Part shown: positions 26,970-34,803 of the stretch, in pieces
Position numbering within the stretch: the stretch's first letter is position 1
Layout: each line of letters starts with the position of its first letter
Assembly: GCA_947470185.1 (NCBI GenBank)
Contig: CANIRZ010000015.1
Span: forward strand, 1-44,741
DNA: 44,741 nucleotides
Direction of reading: 5' to 3'
Source: Sphingomonadales bacterium
GTDB taxonomy: Bacteria > Pseudomonadota > Alphaproteobacteria > Sphingomonadales > Sphingomonadaceae
Made by a program: the position numbers and the translations under genes
Notes under the pieces: model-generated
Database searches by the model: none
Told to the model about the DNA's origin: nothing
Seen by the model: the letters and a program-made list of their open reading frames with translations, nothing else

Positions 26970-28691
26970 ATGTCAAACCAGTTCGATAAATCCAATTTGC
27001 CAAGCCGCCATGTGTCTGTCGGACCAGAACGGGCACCACATCGCAGCTATTATTACGCAATGGGGTTAACCGCAGAGGAAATTGCGCGGCCATTTGTCGG
27101 TGTGGTATCCGCAGGTAACGACAGCGCACCTTGCAATACCACATTGGATGCCCAAGCGGACATAGCGCGTGTGGGTGTGGAGCAGGGCGGCGGTATGCCG
27201 CGCCGTTTCAATACGATAACGGTTACTGATGGCATCGCCATGGGGCATCAGGGGATGAAGTCCTCCCTTGTAAGCCGTGAAGTCATAGCAGACTCGGTTG
27301 AGCTCTCCGTCCGCGGGCATTGTTACGACGCGCTTGTCGGCTTTGCGGGCTGCGACAAATCCTTGCCCGGTATAATGATGGCGATGTTGCGTCTGAACGT
27401 GCCCTCAATCTTCGTTTATGGCGGGTCTATCTTGCCGGGTCGCCACAACAATAAGGACGTGACCGTCAAAGACGTGTTTGAAATTGTTGGAAAATATGCG
27501 GCGGGTGCCTGTCCTTTGTCAGAACTTGAAGAACTTGAGCGCGTTGCCTGTCCGGGCCATGGCGCGTGTGGCGGGCAATACACTGCGAATACTATGGCGT
27601 GCGTTGGCGAAGCGATCGGCCTTTCGTTGCCCAACAGCAATATGGCGCCTGCGCCTTACTCCACGCGTGATCAGATTGCACATGCGGCAGGCTTTCAAGT
27701 GATGGAATTGCTTGCGCGTAACATTAGACCACGTGACATTTGTACGCGCGAAGCCTTTGTAAATGCTGCAAGAATTGTTGCGGCAACGGGTGGATCGACC
27801 AATGGTGCATTGCATTTGCCCGCGATGGCGCATGAGGCAGGTATAGATTTTGACCTGTTCGATGTGGCCGAAGCCTTCAAAACTACGCCTTACATGGCCG
27901 ATTTACAGCCCGGCGGGCAATTCGTTGCGCGCGACATGTATGACGCCGGCGGCGTGTATATGCTGATGAAGTCCTTGTTGGGCGAAGGCCTTTTGTTCGG
28001 TGACTGCATGACCGTTACGGGCAAAACGCTTGGCGAGAATATTGAAGAAATTACGTGGAACCCCGATCAGAAGGTCATTTATCCAGCGACAGCGCCAATA
28101 ACGCCCACAGGCGGCGTTGTAGGGTTGCGCGGATCGCTTGCCCCCGATGGCGCGATTGTGAAGGTTGCTGGCATGGACCGGCTTACGTTCACGGGACCTG
28201 CCCAAGTGTTCGATTGTGAGGAGGATTGCTTTGCCGCCGTCGAAGCACGGCAAATCCGTGAAGGTTCGGTTATTGTGATCCGTTATGAAGGGCCAAGGGG
28301 CGGTCCGGGCATGCGCGAGATGCTCTCCACGACAGCTGCATTATACGGGCAGGGGATGGGCGAGAAAGTTGCGCTCATCACCGATGGCCGTTTCTCAGGA
28401 GCAACGCGCGGCTTCTGCATTGGTCATGTTGGGCCTGAAGCAGCATTGGGCGGCCCGATTGCATTGATCGAAGATGGCGACGAAATAATGATCGACGCCG
28501 AAACGGGTGTAATTGATCTGAATGTTGACTCTGAAATACTTGAAAATAGAAGGAAAAGCTGGAAACCGCGCGAAACGAATTATCAGTCTGGCGCCATTTG
28601 GCGTTATGCGCAGAATGTTGGGCCGGCCTATAAGGGCGCAGTGACGCACCCTGGCGGCGCTGCCGAAACCCATGTTTACGCCGATATCTAA
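26970..28691 (+). CDS. ilvD: Dihydroxy-acid dehydratase
   Basis: 573 residues. Dehydrates dihydroxy-isovalerate and dihydroxy-methylvalerate in branched-chain amino acid synthesis. Three cysteines in IlvD/Edd cluster positions are seen: Cys55 (APCNTT), Cys128 (GCDKSLPG) and Cys200 ([12 protein letters not shown]), fitting a 2Fe-2S enzyme. Other family blocks are [43 protein letters not shown] and [17 protein letters not shown]. This is the IlvD rather than the Edd branch by its overall sequence. ATG at 26970. It lies 45 bases downstream of the amidohydrolase gene. Confidence 0.95.
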   Translation: MSNQFDKSNLPSRHVSVGPERAPHRSYYYAMGLTAEEIARPFVGVVSAGNDSAPCNTTLDAQADIARVGVEQGGGMPRRFNTITVTDGIAMGHQGMKSSLVSREVIADSVELSVRGHCYDALVGFAGCDKSLPGIMMAMLRLNVPSIFVYGGSILPGRHNNKDVTVKDVFEIVGKYAAGACPLSELEELERVACPGHGACGGQYTANTMACVGEAIGLSLPNSNMAPAPYSTRDQIAHAAGFQVMELLARNIRPRDICTREAFVNAARIVAATGGSTNGALHLPAMAHEAGIDFDLFDVAEAFKTTPYMADLQPGGQFVARDMYDAGGVYMLMKSLLGEGLLFGDCMTVTGKTLGENIEEITWNPDQKVIYPATAPITPTGGVVGLRGSLAPDGAIVKVAGMDRLTFTGPAQVFDCEEDCFAAVEARQIREGSVIVIRYEGPRGGPGMREMLSTTAALYGQGMGEKVALITDGRFSGATRGFCIGHVGPEAALGGPIALIEDGDEIMIDAETGVIDLNVDSEILENRRKSWKPRETNYQSGAIWRYAQNVGPAYKGAVTHPGGAAETHVYADI

Positions 28692-28717
28692 GTGCTTCGG
28701 CGTCGCCTTGCTGCTGA

Positions 28718-28879
28718 ATGCGTTGGCAGGCTAGGGAGGTGACGCCGGTTACCCGTCACCCCGATGGCGGGTTGCGGCGTTTCATTGTCTTCACCGATGG
28801 CCGTGGCCCTGCAGCGGCGGATAGTTTTGATGCAACGGGTGTGACGTACCAAACGCCTACGGCCAAAGACGCCAGTTGA
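28718..28879 (+). CDS. Small hypothetical protein, 53 residues
   Basis: Open frame from ATG 28718 to TGA 28877-28879 in the 218-base space between ilvD and the RNA methyltransferase gene. The peptide begins MRWQAREVTPVTRHPDGG, has an LRRFIVFTDGRG core, and ends TPTAKDAS. Codon choice is like that of neighbouring genes. There is no good ribosome-binding site before the ATG; an AGGGAGG lies within the ORF directly in front of an in-frame GTG at 28739, too close to serve it. I do not recognise a family. It may be a real small gene in the ilvD unit or chance. Confidence 0.4.
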   Translation: MRWQAREVTPVTRHPDGGLRRFIVFTDGRGPAAADSFDATGVTYQTPTAKDAS

Positions 28880-28909
28880 TTGCTTGGCCCTTCACGGGCA
28901 TGGGGCGTT

Positions 28910-30109
28910 ATGGAAATTACCGAAGAGATTATCAGGGTTGCCGCACGCGGCGATGGTGTGACCGCAAATGGCCGTTATGTGGCGCTTGCGGCTCCCGGCG
29001 ACAGTGTAGATCCATCCGGCGGCCTTATCCACGGCCCCCATCATGTATCCCCACCATGCCAGCATTTTCCCTTATGCGGTGGTTGCCAATTACAGCATCT
29101 CGACGAAGACAGCCTGCGACTGTTCATTGCCCAGCGCGTCACGCATGCTCTAGCCACGCAGCAGGTTGGGATCGGCGAGGTGATGCCTGTTCATCTATCG
29201 CCGCCAAAAACCCGCCGTCGCATTGCGGTTCGTTCAGCTTGGGCTGGCAAGCAATTTCAGTTGGGCTTCAGTACTGAAAAAAGTCACCGCATCATTGACG
29301 TCAGGCAATGTGACGTCATGGCGCCGGAACTGTTTGAGTTGCTTGCGCCAATGCGGACATTGCTTGAGCCACGGCTAAACCGTGCGCGTCAGGTGCAAAT
29401 TAAATTGGCGATGGTAGATCAGGGCGTTGATGTTCTCATTGAGAACTGGATCGCAAATGATCTCGACACGCATGAGCTGCTGTCCGAATTCGCCAAAACC
29501 CACAATCTCGCTCGGCTGTCGCTTGATGAAGGTTATGGCCCTGTTCCGTTTTACGAACCTGAACCCGTGACTGTAACGCTTGGCGGAGTTGCTGTCGGGT
29601 ATCAGCCTTATGGCTTCCTTCAGGCCACCGTCGACGGCGAGGCTGCGTTGGTGAGCGCGGTTAACGAAATCGTCGGCAGCGATGCTATCATCGCAGACCT
29701 TTTTGCTGGGTCAGGAACTTTTGCGCTGTCGATGGGTGCAGGTCGAAAAATTTATGCCGGTGAGGCAGACCTTCAAGCCAGCTTAGCTTTAAAGGCGGCG
29801 GCAGGGCGCACTGGTCGAACGATATTTGCAGAACATCGGGACCTGTTCAGGCGCCCCCTTACGCCTGAGGAACTTAACAAGTTTCAAACGGTGATACTGG
29901 ATCCCCCACGTGCGGGTGCAAAGGAGCAGGTGGCCCAACTCGCAGCGTCTAACGTGGCAAAAATTGCCTATGTCAGTTGTAATCCGGCGAGCTTTGCGCG
30001 CGACGCTAAAACTTTGGTTGCCGCTGGATACAGGTTGCAGCGGATATGGCCCGTAGGACAATTCCGCTGGTCAACCCATATCGAGCTGGTTGGGCATTTC
30101 AGCCGTTAG
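28910..30109 (+). CDS. RlmD/RumA-type RNA m5U methyltransferase
   Basis: 399 residues. SAM-dependent 5-methyluridine methyltransferase acting on rRNA or tRNA. The N-terminus (EITEEIIRVAARGDGV) is a TRAM-like domain; Cys50, Cys56 and Cys59 in PPCQHFPLCGGCQ plus a later Cys in VRQCDVM form the 4Fe-4S site. The catalytic domain has DLFAGSGTFAL (SAM binding), LDPPRAGAKEQV, and the nucleophile in VSCNPASFARD. The ATG at 28910 gives the family N-terminus; the longer reading begins with TTG at 28880. Its stop overlaps the converging MAPEG gene by 4 bases. 23S rRNA is the likely target but this is inferred. Confidence 0.9.
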   Translation: MEITEEIIRVAARGDGVTANGRYVALAAPGDSVDPSGGLIHGPHHVSPPCQHFPLCGGCQLQHLDEDSLRLFIAQRVTHALATQQVGIGEVMPVHLSPPKTRRRIAVRSAWAGKQFQLGFSTEKSHRIIDVRQCDVMAPELFELLAPMRTLLEPRLNRARQVQIKLAMVDQGVDVLIENWIANDLDTHELLSEFAKTHNLARLSLDEGYGPVPFYEPEPVTVTLGGVAVGYQPYGFLQATVDGEAALVSAVNEIVGSDAIIADLFAGSGTFALSMGAGRKIYAGEADLQASLALKAAAGRTGRTIFAEHRDLFRRPLTPEELNKFQTVILDPPRAGAKEQVAQLAASNVAKIAYVSCNPASFARDAKTLVAAGYRLQRIWPVGQFRWSTHIELVGHFSR

Positions 30110-30549
30110 TTTAACAGTACCGCCATTACGGCATGTACTACGAGCATTATGAGCGCCAATGATGACAATGCAAACAGTGCAAAGCGGATGACAACGCGGT
30201 TAGACAATATTTGAACGAGGCTGTGCGCCACACGTAGGCCGACATAAACCCACGCAATGGTTGCATTCAGATTGTCGCCCTGACCTACCATGGCAAGTGT
30301 CAAACATATTGCATAAAACACGGTAGGTGCTTCATGTAAGTGATTGTAATTATCTGCAACCCACGAAGCTTTTTCTTCGCCTTTAGCTATAAGAGCATCG
30401 CGCAAGGCTCCGCTCGAGGAACCAACAATTTTCGTTCCGTCAATCCCGGCGCGGTTCATGGCAGGTATGCGCGTGGCATACATCCAGATCCAGATAATCA
30501 TCGTCCACGCCGCAAGCGCTACGACTGGTCCTAAAATACTACTTTCCAT
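30106..30549 (-). CDS. MAPEG-family membrane protein (second copy)
   Basis: 147 residues. Membrane-associated protein of the eicosanoid/glutathione metabolism (MAPEG) family: four membrane segments, first ILGPVVALAAWTMIIWIWMY, then the family motif NYNHLHEAPTVFYAICLTLAM and VYVGLRVAHSLVQ, with a hydrophobic end. Eukaryotic members are glutathione transferases; the activity of bacterial ones is mostly unknown. The ATG at 30549 follows AAGGGGGA at good spacing; the longer ORF to 30813 overlaps the upstream paralogue and is rejected. It is a tandem relative of the gene at 30561-30989, 11 bases apart. Confidence 0.85.
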   Translation of the reverse strand: MESSILGPVVALAAWTMIIWIWMYATRIPAMNRAGIDGTKIVGSSSGALRDALIAKGEEKASWVADNYNHLHEAPTVFYAICLTLAMVGQGDNLNATIAWVYVGLRVAHSLVQILSNRVVIRFALFALSSLALIMLVVHAVMAVLLN

Positions 30550-30560
30550 ATTATTCCCCC

Positions 30561-30989
30561 TTAAATAGTTGCCATCAAAGCCTGTATTGCCAAGATAGTT
30601 AGGCAAATTGTTGATAATAAAAAGAACATGAAGCGGATGCTGACGGTATTGACCGTTGCCTGCCAGATGCTGTGAATGACACGTAGAACGGTGTAGCCCC
30701 ATGCCAACGCGACCGACAGGTCTGTCGCTCCACCTGAAAGCGCCAATATCATAATTGTGGCGTAGAATATTGTCGGCTGTTCCATAAGATGCGCGTAATT
30801 GTGGGACTTCCACGCGACCGATGGTGGCACATTCGGGTCAATATCTTGACCTCTTCCACCCGGCGCAGCCTGTTTGAGATCCATACCGATCTTTGACATG
30901 GCAGGAAGGCGTGTTCCCGCCATCCAGAACAACATTATGATTGACCAAACCACCAACGCAGCTGCTGGCGCCAATATATCCGTATTCAT
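30561..30989 (-). CDS. MAPEG-family membrane protein (first copy)
   Basis: 142 residues. Four hydrophobic segments: ILAPAAALVVWSIIMLFWMA, the motif NYAHLMEQPTIFYATIMILAL, the helix with WGYTVLRVIHSIWQ, and a C-terminal helix. It shares layout and motifs with the gene that follows, so the two arose by tandem duplication, although they are now quite divergent. The ribosome-binding site GGGGAGGG lies in a strong hairpin (30996-31023), which may limit translation. It follows odc by 65 bases on the same strand and may be read from the polyamine promoter. Confidence 0.85.
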   Translation of the reverse strand: MNTDILAPAAALVVWSIIMLFWMAGTRLPAMSKIGMDLKQAAPGGRGQDIDPNVPPSVAWKSHNYAHLMEQPTIFYATIMILALSGGATDLSVALAWGYTVLRVIHSIWQATVNTVSIRFMFFLLSTICLTILAIQALMATI

Positions 30990-30995
30990 GAAAAG

Positions 30996-31023
30996 ACCCT
31001 CCCCGTCGACTGATGGGGAGGGT
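30996..31023 (-). promoter_or_regulatory. Hairpin covering the ribosome-binding site of the first MAPEG gene
   Basis: Arms 30996-31004 and 31015-31023 form a perfect 9-base-pair stem (ACCCTCCCC / GGGGAGGGT) with a 10-base loop. On the minus strand the second arm is GGGGAGGGT, directly followed by CTTTTCATG, so the stem contains the Shine-Dalgarno of the gene starting at 30989. The stem plus CTTTTC also resembles an intrinsic terminator after odc. It could act as either. Confidence 0.65.
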
Positions 31024-31054
31024 GGTGCAGCTCTGGTAAATTGTCAAATATAAC

Positions 31055-32260
31055 TTAGATTTTTGAGCTTTGTGAGAGCTTTGCGCGAACACCTGCGTCA
31101 TTGGCTGGCGCCCAACCATAGAGTGTGGCCATCGGCTGATCCTCAACGATAAGCGTTTCGGTTTCACCAAAACCGTTGAACTCGGTACGCATCGCGCAGC
31201 CATACGCGCCGATCATGCCAACTTCGATATAATCACCAGCTTGCACATCATCAGGCAAGATGAATGGCCCGGCCATATGGTCCATATCGTCGCAGGTAGG
31301 CCCGTAGAAGCTGAATTCAGCCATCTGGGTACCAATTGAGGTCTCCGACCGCTGAAGGGCCACAGGAAAGCGCCAGCCAATATGTGCAGCATCAAACAGC
31401 GAACCATAAGCGCCGTCGTTGATGAACAACTCTTTTCCGCGACGCTTCTCAACCTTCACCAATAACGACGCATATTCAGCGCATAATGCACGGCCTGGTT
31501 CGCACCAAAGCTCCGCGGAGTAGCTAATTGGCAGGTCTTCAAAGCAGTTGTGAATGACGTCGAAATAGCCATCAAGCGCCGGCGGCTCCATTCCGGGGTA
31601 GACGGACGGAAAACCCCCACCGATATCAACGATATCAACGGTAACAGAAGCCTCGACAATCGCGGCGCGAACATGCTCCATAGCCTCTGCATAAGCGGTT
31701 GCCGCCATGGCCTGGCTACCGACATGGAAACAGATACCAAGGCTGTCTGCGACTTGACGCGTGGCAACCAGCAAGTCTGCAACTTCAGAGGGATCAGCAC
31801 CGAACTTTGAGGCAAGGCTCAACTTTGCGTGGTCGGAAGAGACGCGAATCCGCACGCACAATTCAATATCTGTCGCGCCATTTGTGGCGCGCACGATCTT
31901 TTCCAGCTCGTCATGACTATCGAGGCTGAATGTGCGGACATTATGGTTGTGATAGGCTTGCGCAATGGCGCGCTCGCTTTTGACCGGGTGCATGAAGCAA
32001 AGCTTCGCATCGGGAAGGAATTTGTGGACCAGCCGGACTTCGCCCAAGGATGCAACGTCATAATGCGTTATGCCAGCTTCCCAAAGGGTCTCAAGCAATG
32101 CAGGCGATGGATTAGCTTTTACGGCATAAAGCGACTTGCCCTGAAACTTCTCCACGAAGAAGCGGGCAGCGCGCGTAGCGGCGTGCGGGCGGATTAGCGT
32201 GATTGGTTCGTCCGGGCGAAGCGCGCGGACTACAGCAAGTGCGTCAGTGTTCTCGTACAA
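31055..32260 (-). CDS. Ornithine decarboxylase (fold-III, PLP)
   Basis: 401 residues from the chosen start. Decarboxylates ornithine (perhaps also lysine) to putrescine. It belongs to the alanine-racemase-fold decarboxylases: PLP Lys in SLYAVKANPSP, FHVGSQ, DIGGGFPSVYPG, WCEPGRALCAE and the substrate-binding YGPTCDDMD. There is no ATG: a TTG at 32296 lies inside a terminator hairpin and is unlikely, whereas the TTG at 32260 has GGGGG 9 bases upstream and gives a start (LYENTDALAVVRALRPDEP) close to sphingomonad homologues. It follows the carboxyspermidine genes and probably feeds them putrescine. Its leader carries an attenuator-like structure. Confidence 0.9.
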   Translation of the reverse strand: MYENTDALAVVRALRPDEPITLIRPHAATRAARFFVEKFQGKSLYAVKANPSPALLETLWEAGITHYDVASLGEVRLVHKFLPDAKLCFMHPVKSERAIAQAYHNHNVRTFSLDSHDELEKIVRATNGATDIELCVRIRVSSDHAKLSLASKFGADPSEVADLLVATRQVADSLGICFHVGSQAMAATAYAEAMEHVRAAIVEASVTVDIVDIGGGFPSVYPGMEPPALDGYFDVIHNCFEDLPISYSAELWCEPGRALCAEYASLLVKVEKRRGKELFINDGAYGSLFDAAHIGWRFPVALQRSETSIGTQMAEFSFYGPTCDDMDHMAGPFILPDDVQAGDYIEVGMIGAYGCAMRTEFNGFGETETLIVEDQPMATLYGWAPANDAGVRAKLSQSSKI

Positions 32261-32370
32261 TTCAAGGGACCCCCAAAAGATAATAAAAAACAACAAGGCT
32301 GCCTTGCGGTTATTGGAAGTCCCCCTGGGGCAGCGGACGTGCGCATTATCAAAAATTGGTGGGTTGTAAA
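32261..32370 (-). promoter_or_regulatory. Leader of odc with attenuator-like stems and possible promoter
   Basis: On the minus strand TTTACA (32365-32370) and TAATGC (32343-32348, spacer 16) form a tentative promoter. Downstream, three stems compete: hairpin 1 (32319-32338, GUCC/GGAC outside, CUG/CAG inside); an antiterminator pairing GCTGCC (32329-32334) with GGCAGC (32298-32303); and the terminator hairpin 32294-32306. Hairpin 1 occupies the first antiterminator strand. A GGGGG ribosome-binding site follows. Alphaproteobacterial odc genes are known to carry the speF RNA motif; whether this is a member needs a covariance search. Confidence 0.55.
32284..32306 (-). terminator. Intrinsic terminator in the odc leader
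   Basis: CAAGG (32302-32306) pairs with CCTTG (32294-32298) around loop CAG, followed on the minus strand by TTGTTTTTT (to 32285). The stem is short but the U-run is strong. It lies between nspC and odc, so it either ends nspC transcripts or serves as the off-state of odc attenuation. Confidence 0.55.
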
Positions 32371-32386
32371 GTGATTCGTTCGGGTT

Positions 32387-33541
32387 TTAGCTCAACCGGT
32401 CCCTAAACTCGGTCCACTCGAATGTACGGACGCATTCGAGCGTGTCTGTCTCGCTATTCCAGAGCCACAGTGACGGCAAAGGCACCCCGTTAAAGGTGTT
32501 CGTCTTTACCATGGAATAATGCGCTTGATCCAGAAATGCGAAGCGCGCTCCAGGCTCGGCAGGAACGGGAAGGACATAATCTCCTATAATGTCACCAGCT
32601 AGGCAGGATGGCCCTCCCAGACGCACTGGATTGCCTTCCGAGCGCTCAGCGAGCATTGCCGGGCGATAGGGTGCCTCGATCACGTCAGGCATATGGCAGG
32701 TGGCACTAATATCAGTGATGCCGACCTGAATACCGTTCTCGAAAACATCGAGCAGTTCACCGATGAGTATCCCTGCATCAAGTGCAATCGCTTCACCAGG
32801 TTCAAGATAGACATCCAAACCCGTTTCTGCGCGTACATCTTGGATTAATGCGATAAGTTCGTTGCGCTGGTAATCTGCGCGCGTGATATGATGGCCGCCA
32901 CCGAAGTTCAGCCAACGTAGTTGCCCGAAATAAGGGGCTATATGTGGCTTCAGGGCATCCCAAGTGCGCTTAAGTGGTTCAAAGTCTTGCTCGCACAAGC
33001 TGTGGAAATGCAGGCCTGAAACGCCCTCGATATGTTCGGCCTTTAACTGGCTGATCGGAAAACCAAGCCGCGAACCCGGTGAGCAGGGGTCGTATTTAGG
33101 TACTTCGCCTTCCGCATGTTCGGGGTTTATGCGAAGGCCAACATCCACGCTATCATTCAGGAACGACACAAAGCGCCGATGCTGACGCGGACTGTTGAAA
33201 ATGACATGATCTGAGATTTCGACGATCTCGGCCATGTCAGATTCTTTATAGCCAGCGCAATAGGTCGCGATTTCGCCCTTGTAATAATCTCGCGCGAGAC
33301 GCGATTCCCAGAGGCCAGAACTGCATACGCCATCCAGATATTCGCCAATAATAGGCGCCACTTTCCACATGGAAAATGCCTTCATCGCACACAGTATCTT
33401 GGCACCAGACCGTTGTTTTACATCGGCCAATATGGAAAGGTTCCGCCGCAACGCTGCCTCATCCACCACAAAGGCGGGCGACGGCACGCGGTGAAGATCA
33501 AAGTGGGCAAAAGCCCCCGGATCGCCTGCTTTGGTTTCCAT
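32387..33541 (-). CDS. nspC: Carboxynorspermidine/carboxyspermidine decarboxylase
   Basis: 384 residues. PLP enzyme of the alanine-racemase fold that removes CO2 from carboxyspermidine or carboxynorspermidine to give spermidine or norspermidine. PLP Lys in KILCAMKAFSMW, VCSSGLWESRLA, GLHFHSLCEQD, LNFGGGHHIT, YLEPGEAIA and LGGPSCLAGD are family features. The ATG at 33541 overlaps the dehydrogenase stop as TAATG, so the pair is translationally coupled. With putrescine from the adjacent ODC the expected product is spermidine, via carboxyspermidine. The neighbouring odc lies 126 bases downstream. Confidence 0.93.
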   Translation of the reverse strand: METKAGDPGAFAHFDLHRVPSPAFVVDEAALRRNLSILADVKQRSGAKILCAMKAFSMWKVAPIIGEYLDGVCSSGLWESRLARDYYKGEIATYCAGYKESDMAEIVEISDHVIFNSPRQHRRFVSFLNDSVDVGLRINPEHAEGEVPKYDPCSPGSRLGFPISQLKAEHIEGVSGLHFHSLCEQDFEPLKRTWDALKPHIAPYFGQLRWLNFGGGHHITRADYQRNELIALIQDVRAETGLDVYLEPGEAIALDAGILIGELLDVFENGIQVGITDISATCHMPDVIEAPYRPAMLAERSEGNPVRLGGPSCLAGDIIGDYVLPVPAEPGARFAFLDQAHYSMVKTNTFNGVPLPSLWLWNSETDTLECVRTFEWTEFRDRLS

Positions 33542-34749
33542 TAGAACTGCAGCGGCCCATCAAGTTCCTTCACTTGCCAAGGCAGGCCATGCAAATTGAG
33601 CATGTCCATGAAGGGATCGGGGTCGAACTGTTCAATGTTCCACACACCAGCGCCAGACCATTTGCCAGTTACGAGCATCGCCGCGCCAATCATCGCTGGT
33701 ACCCCTGTTGTGTAGCTAACCGCTTGGTTTCCGGTTTCGGCATACGCATCTTCATGGTCGCAGATGTTGTAAATGTAGAGCGTCTTTTCCTTGCCGTCCT
33801 TGCCAACGCCAGTGGCGATACAGCCAATGTTGGTTTTGCCCTTGGTTGTTGGACCAAGGGAAGCGGGTTCAGGCAACACAGCCTTCAGAAACTGAAGCGG
33901 CACGATTTCTTTGCCTTCATACATAACAGGGTCAATCCGAGTCATGCCGACCGCCTGAAGTACGTTCAGGTGGGTGATATAGGCGTCGCCAAAGGTCATC
34001 CAGAACCGAATGCGCTTGATTTCTGGTAGATGGGTTTTGAGGCTCTCGATTTCCTCATGATACATCAAATACATATTCTTAGAGCCAACCGCTTCAAAGT
34101 CGAAGCTTTGCTTCACTGACATTGCTGGAGTTTCCACCCAGGCGCCATTTTCCCAGTGACGCGCCACGGCAGTAACTTCGCGGATGTTGATTTCGGGATT
34201 GAAGTTTGTGGCAAACGCCTGACCATGGTCCCCGCCATTGCAGTCGAGAATATCAAGCGTGTCGATGCGGTCGAAGTGATGTTTTTTCAGGTAGGTTGTA
34301 AAAACGCTGGTCACGCCGGGATCAAAACCCGAACCCAACAATGCCGTAAGGCCAGCATTCTTATAACGATCCTGATAAGCCCACTGCCAATGATATTCGA
34401 ACTTGGCGACATCAAGTGGTTCGTAATTTGCCGTGTCCATGTAATGAACGCCAGCAGCCAAACACGCATCCATGATGTTGAGGTCTTGGTAAGGCAAAGC
34501 GAGGTTGACGACCAAGCTTGGCTTGATTTGGTTCAGCAGCGCAGTTGTCGCGGGGACATCATCGGCATCAAGGCCATAGGTGTCGATATCAACGCCAGTG
34601 CGGTCTTTGACTGACGCTGCGATCGCGTCGCATTTCGATTTGGTGCGGCTTGCAAGGCTGATATGGCTGAAGATATCCGGGTTCATAGCCATCTTGTGGA
34701 CTGCAACCGACCCGACGCCGCCTGCGCCAATTACCAATATCTTGCTCAT
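33541..34749 (-). CDS. Carboxyspermidine dehydrogenase (saccharopine dehydrogenase family)
   Basis: 402 residues. Condenses putrescine with aspartate semialdehyde and reduces the product with NADPH to carboxyspermidine. Rossmann motif KILVIGAGGVGSVAVHKMAMN at the N-terminus, then NLALPYQDLNIMDACLAAGVHYMDTANYEP, LGSGFDPGVTSVF, and LDCNGGDHGQAFATNFNPEIN, as in the carboxy(nor)spermidine synthase/LYS1-like group. ATG at 34749 follows AGAGGAAA; the ORF extension to 34848 gives a non-family N-terminus. First gene of the polyamine unit, divergent from the threonine dehydratase-like gene. Its coupling to nspC is the main argument for this role over lysine metabolism. Confidence 0.9.
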   Translation of the reverse strand: MSKILVIGAGGVGSVAVHKMAMNPDIFSHISLASRTKSKCDAIAASVKDRTGVDIDTYGLDADDVPATTALLNQIKPSLVVNLALPYQDLNIMDACLAAGVHYMDTANYEPLDVAKFEYHWQWAYQDRYKNAGLTALLGSGFDPGVTSVFTTYLKKHHFDRIDTLDILDCNGGDHGQAFATNFNPEINIREVTAVARHWENGAWVETPAMSVKQSFDFEAVGSKNMYLMYHEEIESLKTHLPEIKRIRFWMTFGDAYITHLNVLQAVGMTRIDPVMYEGKEIVPLQFLKAVLPEPASLGPTTKGKTNIGCIATGVGKDGKEKTLYIYNICDHEDAYAETGNQAVSYTTGVPAMIGAAMLVTGKWSGAGVWNIEQFDPDPFMDMLNLHGLPWQVKELDGPLQF

Positions 34750-34803
34750 CTGCAGTTTCCTCTTATCAGAGATTCGTTCAGCGCACGCATATAGGGGCCT
34801 TTT

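Noticed and set aside
30550-30813. N-terminal extension of the second MAPEG gene
   Set aside because: It overlaps the first MAPEG gene in another frame and a good ribosome-binding site serves the ATG at 30549.
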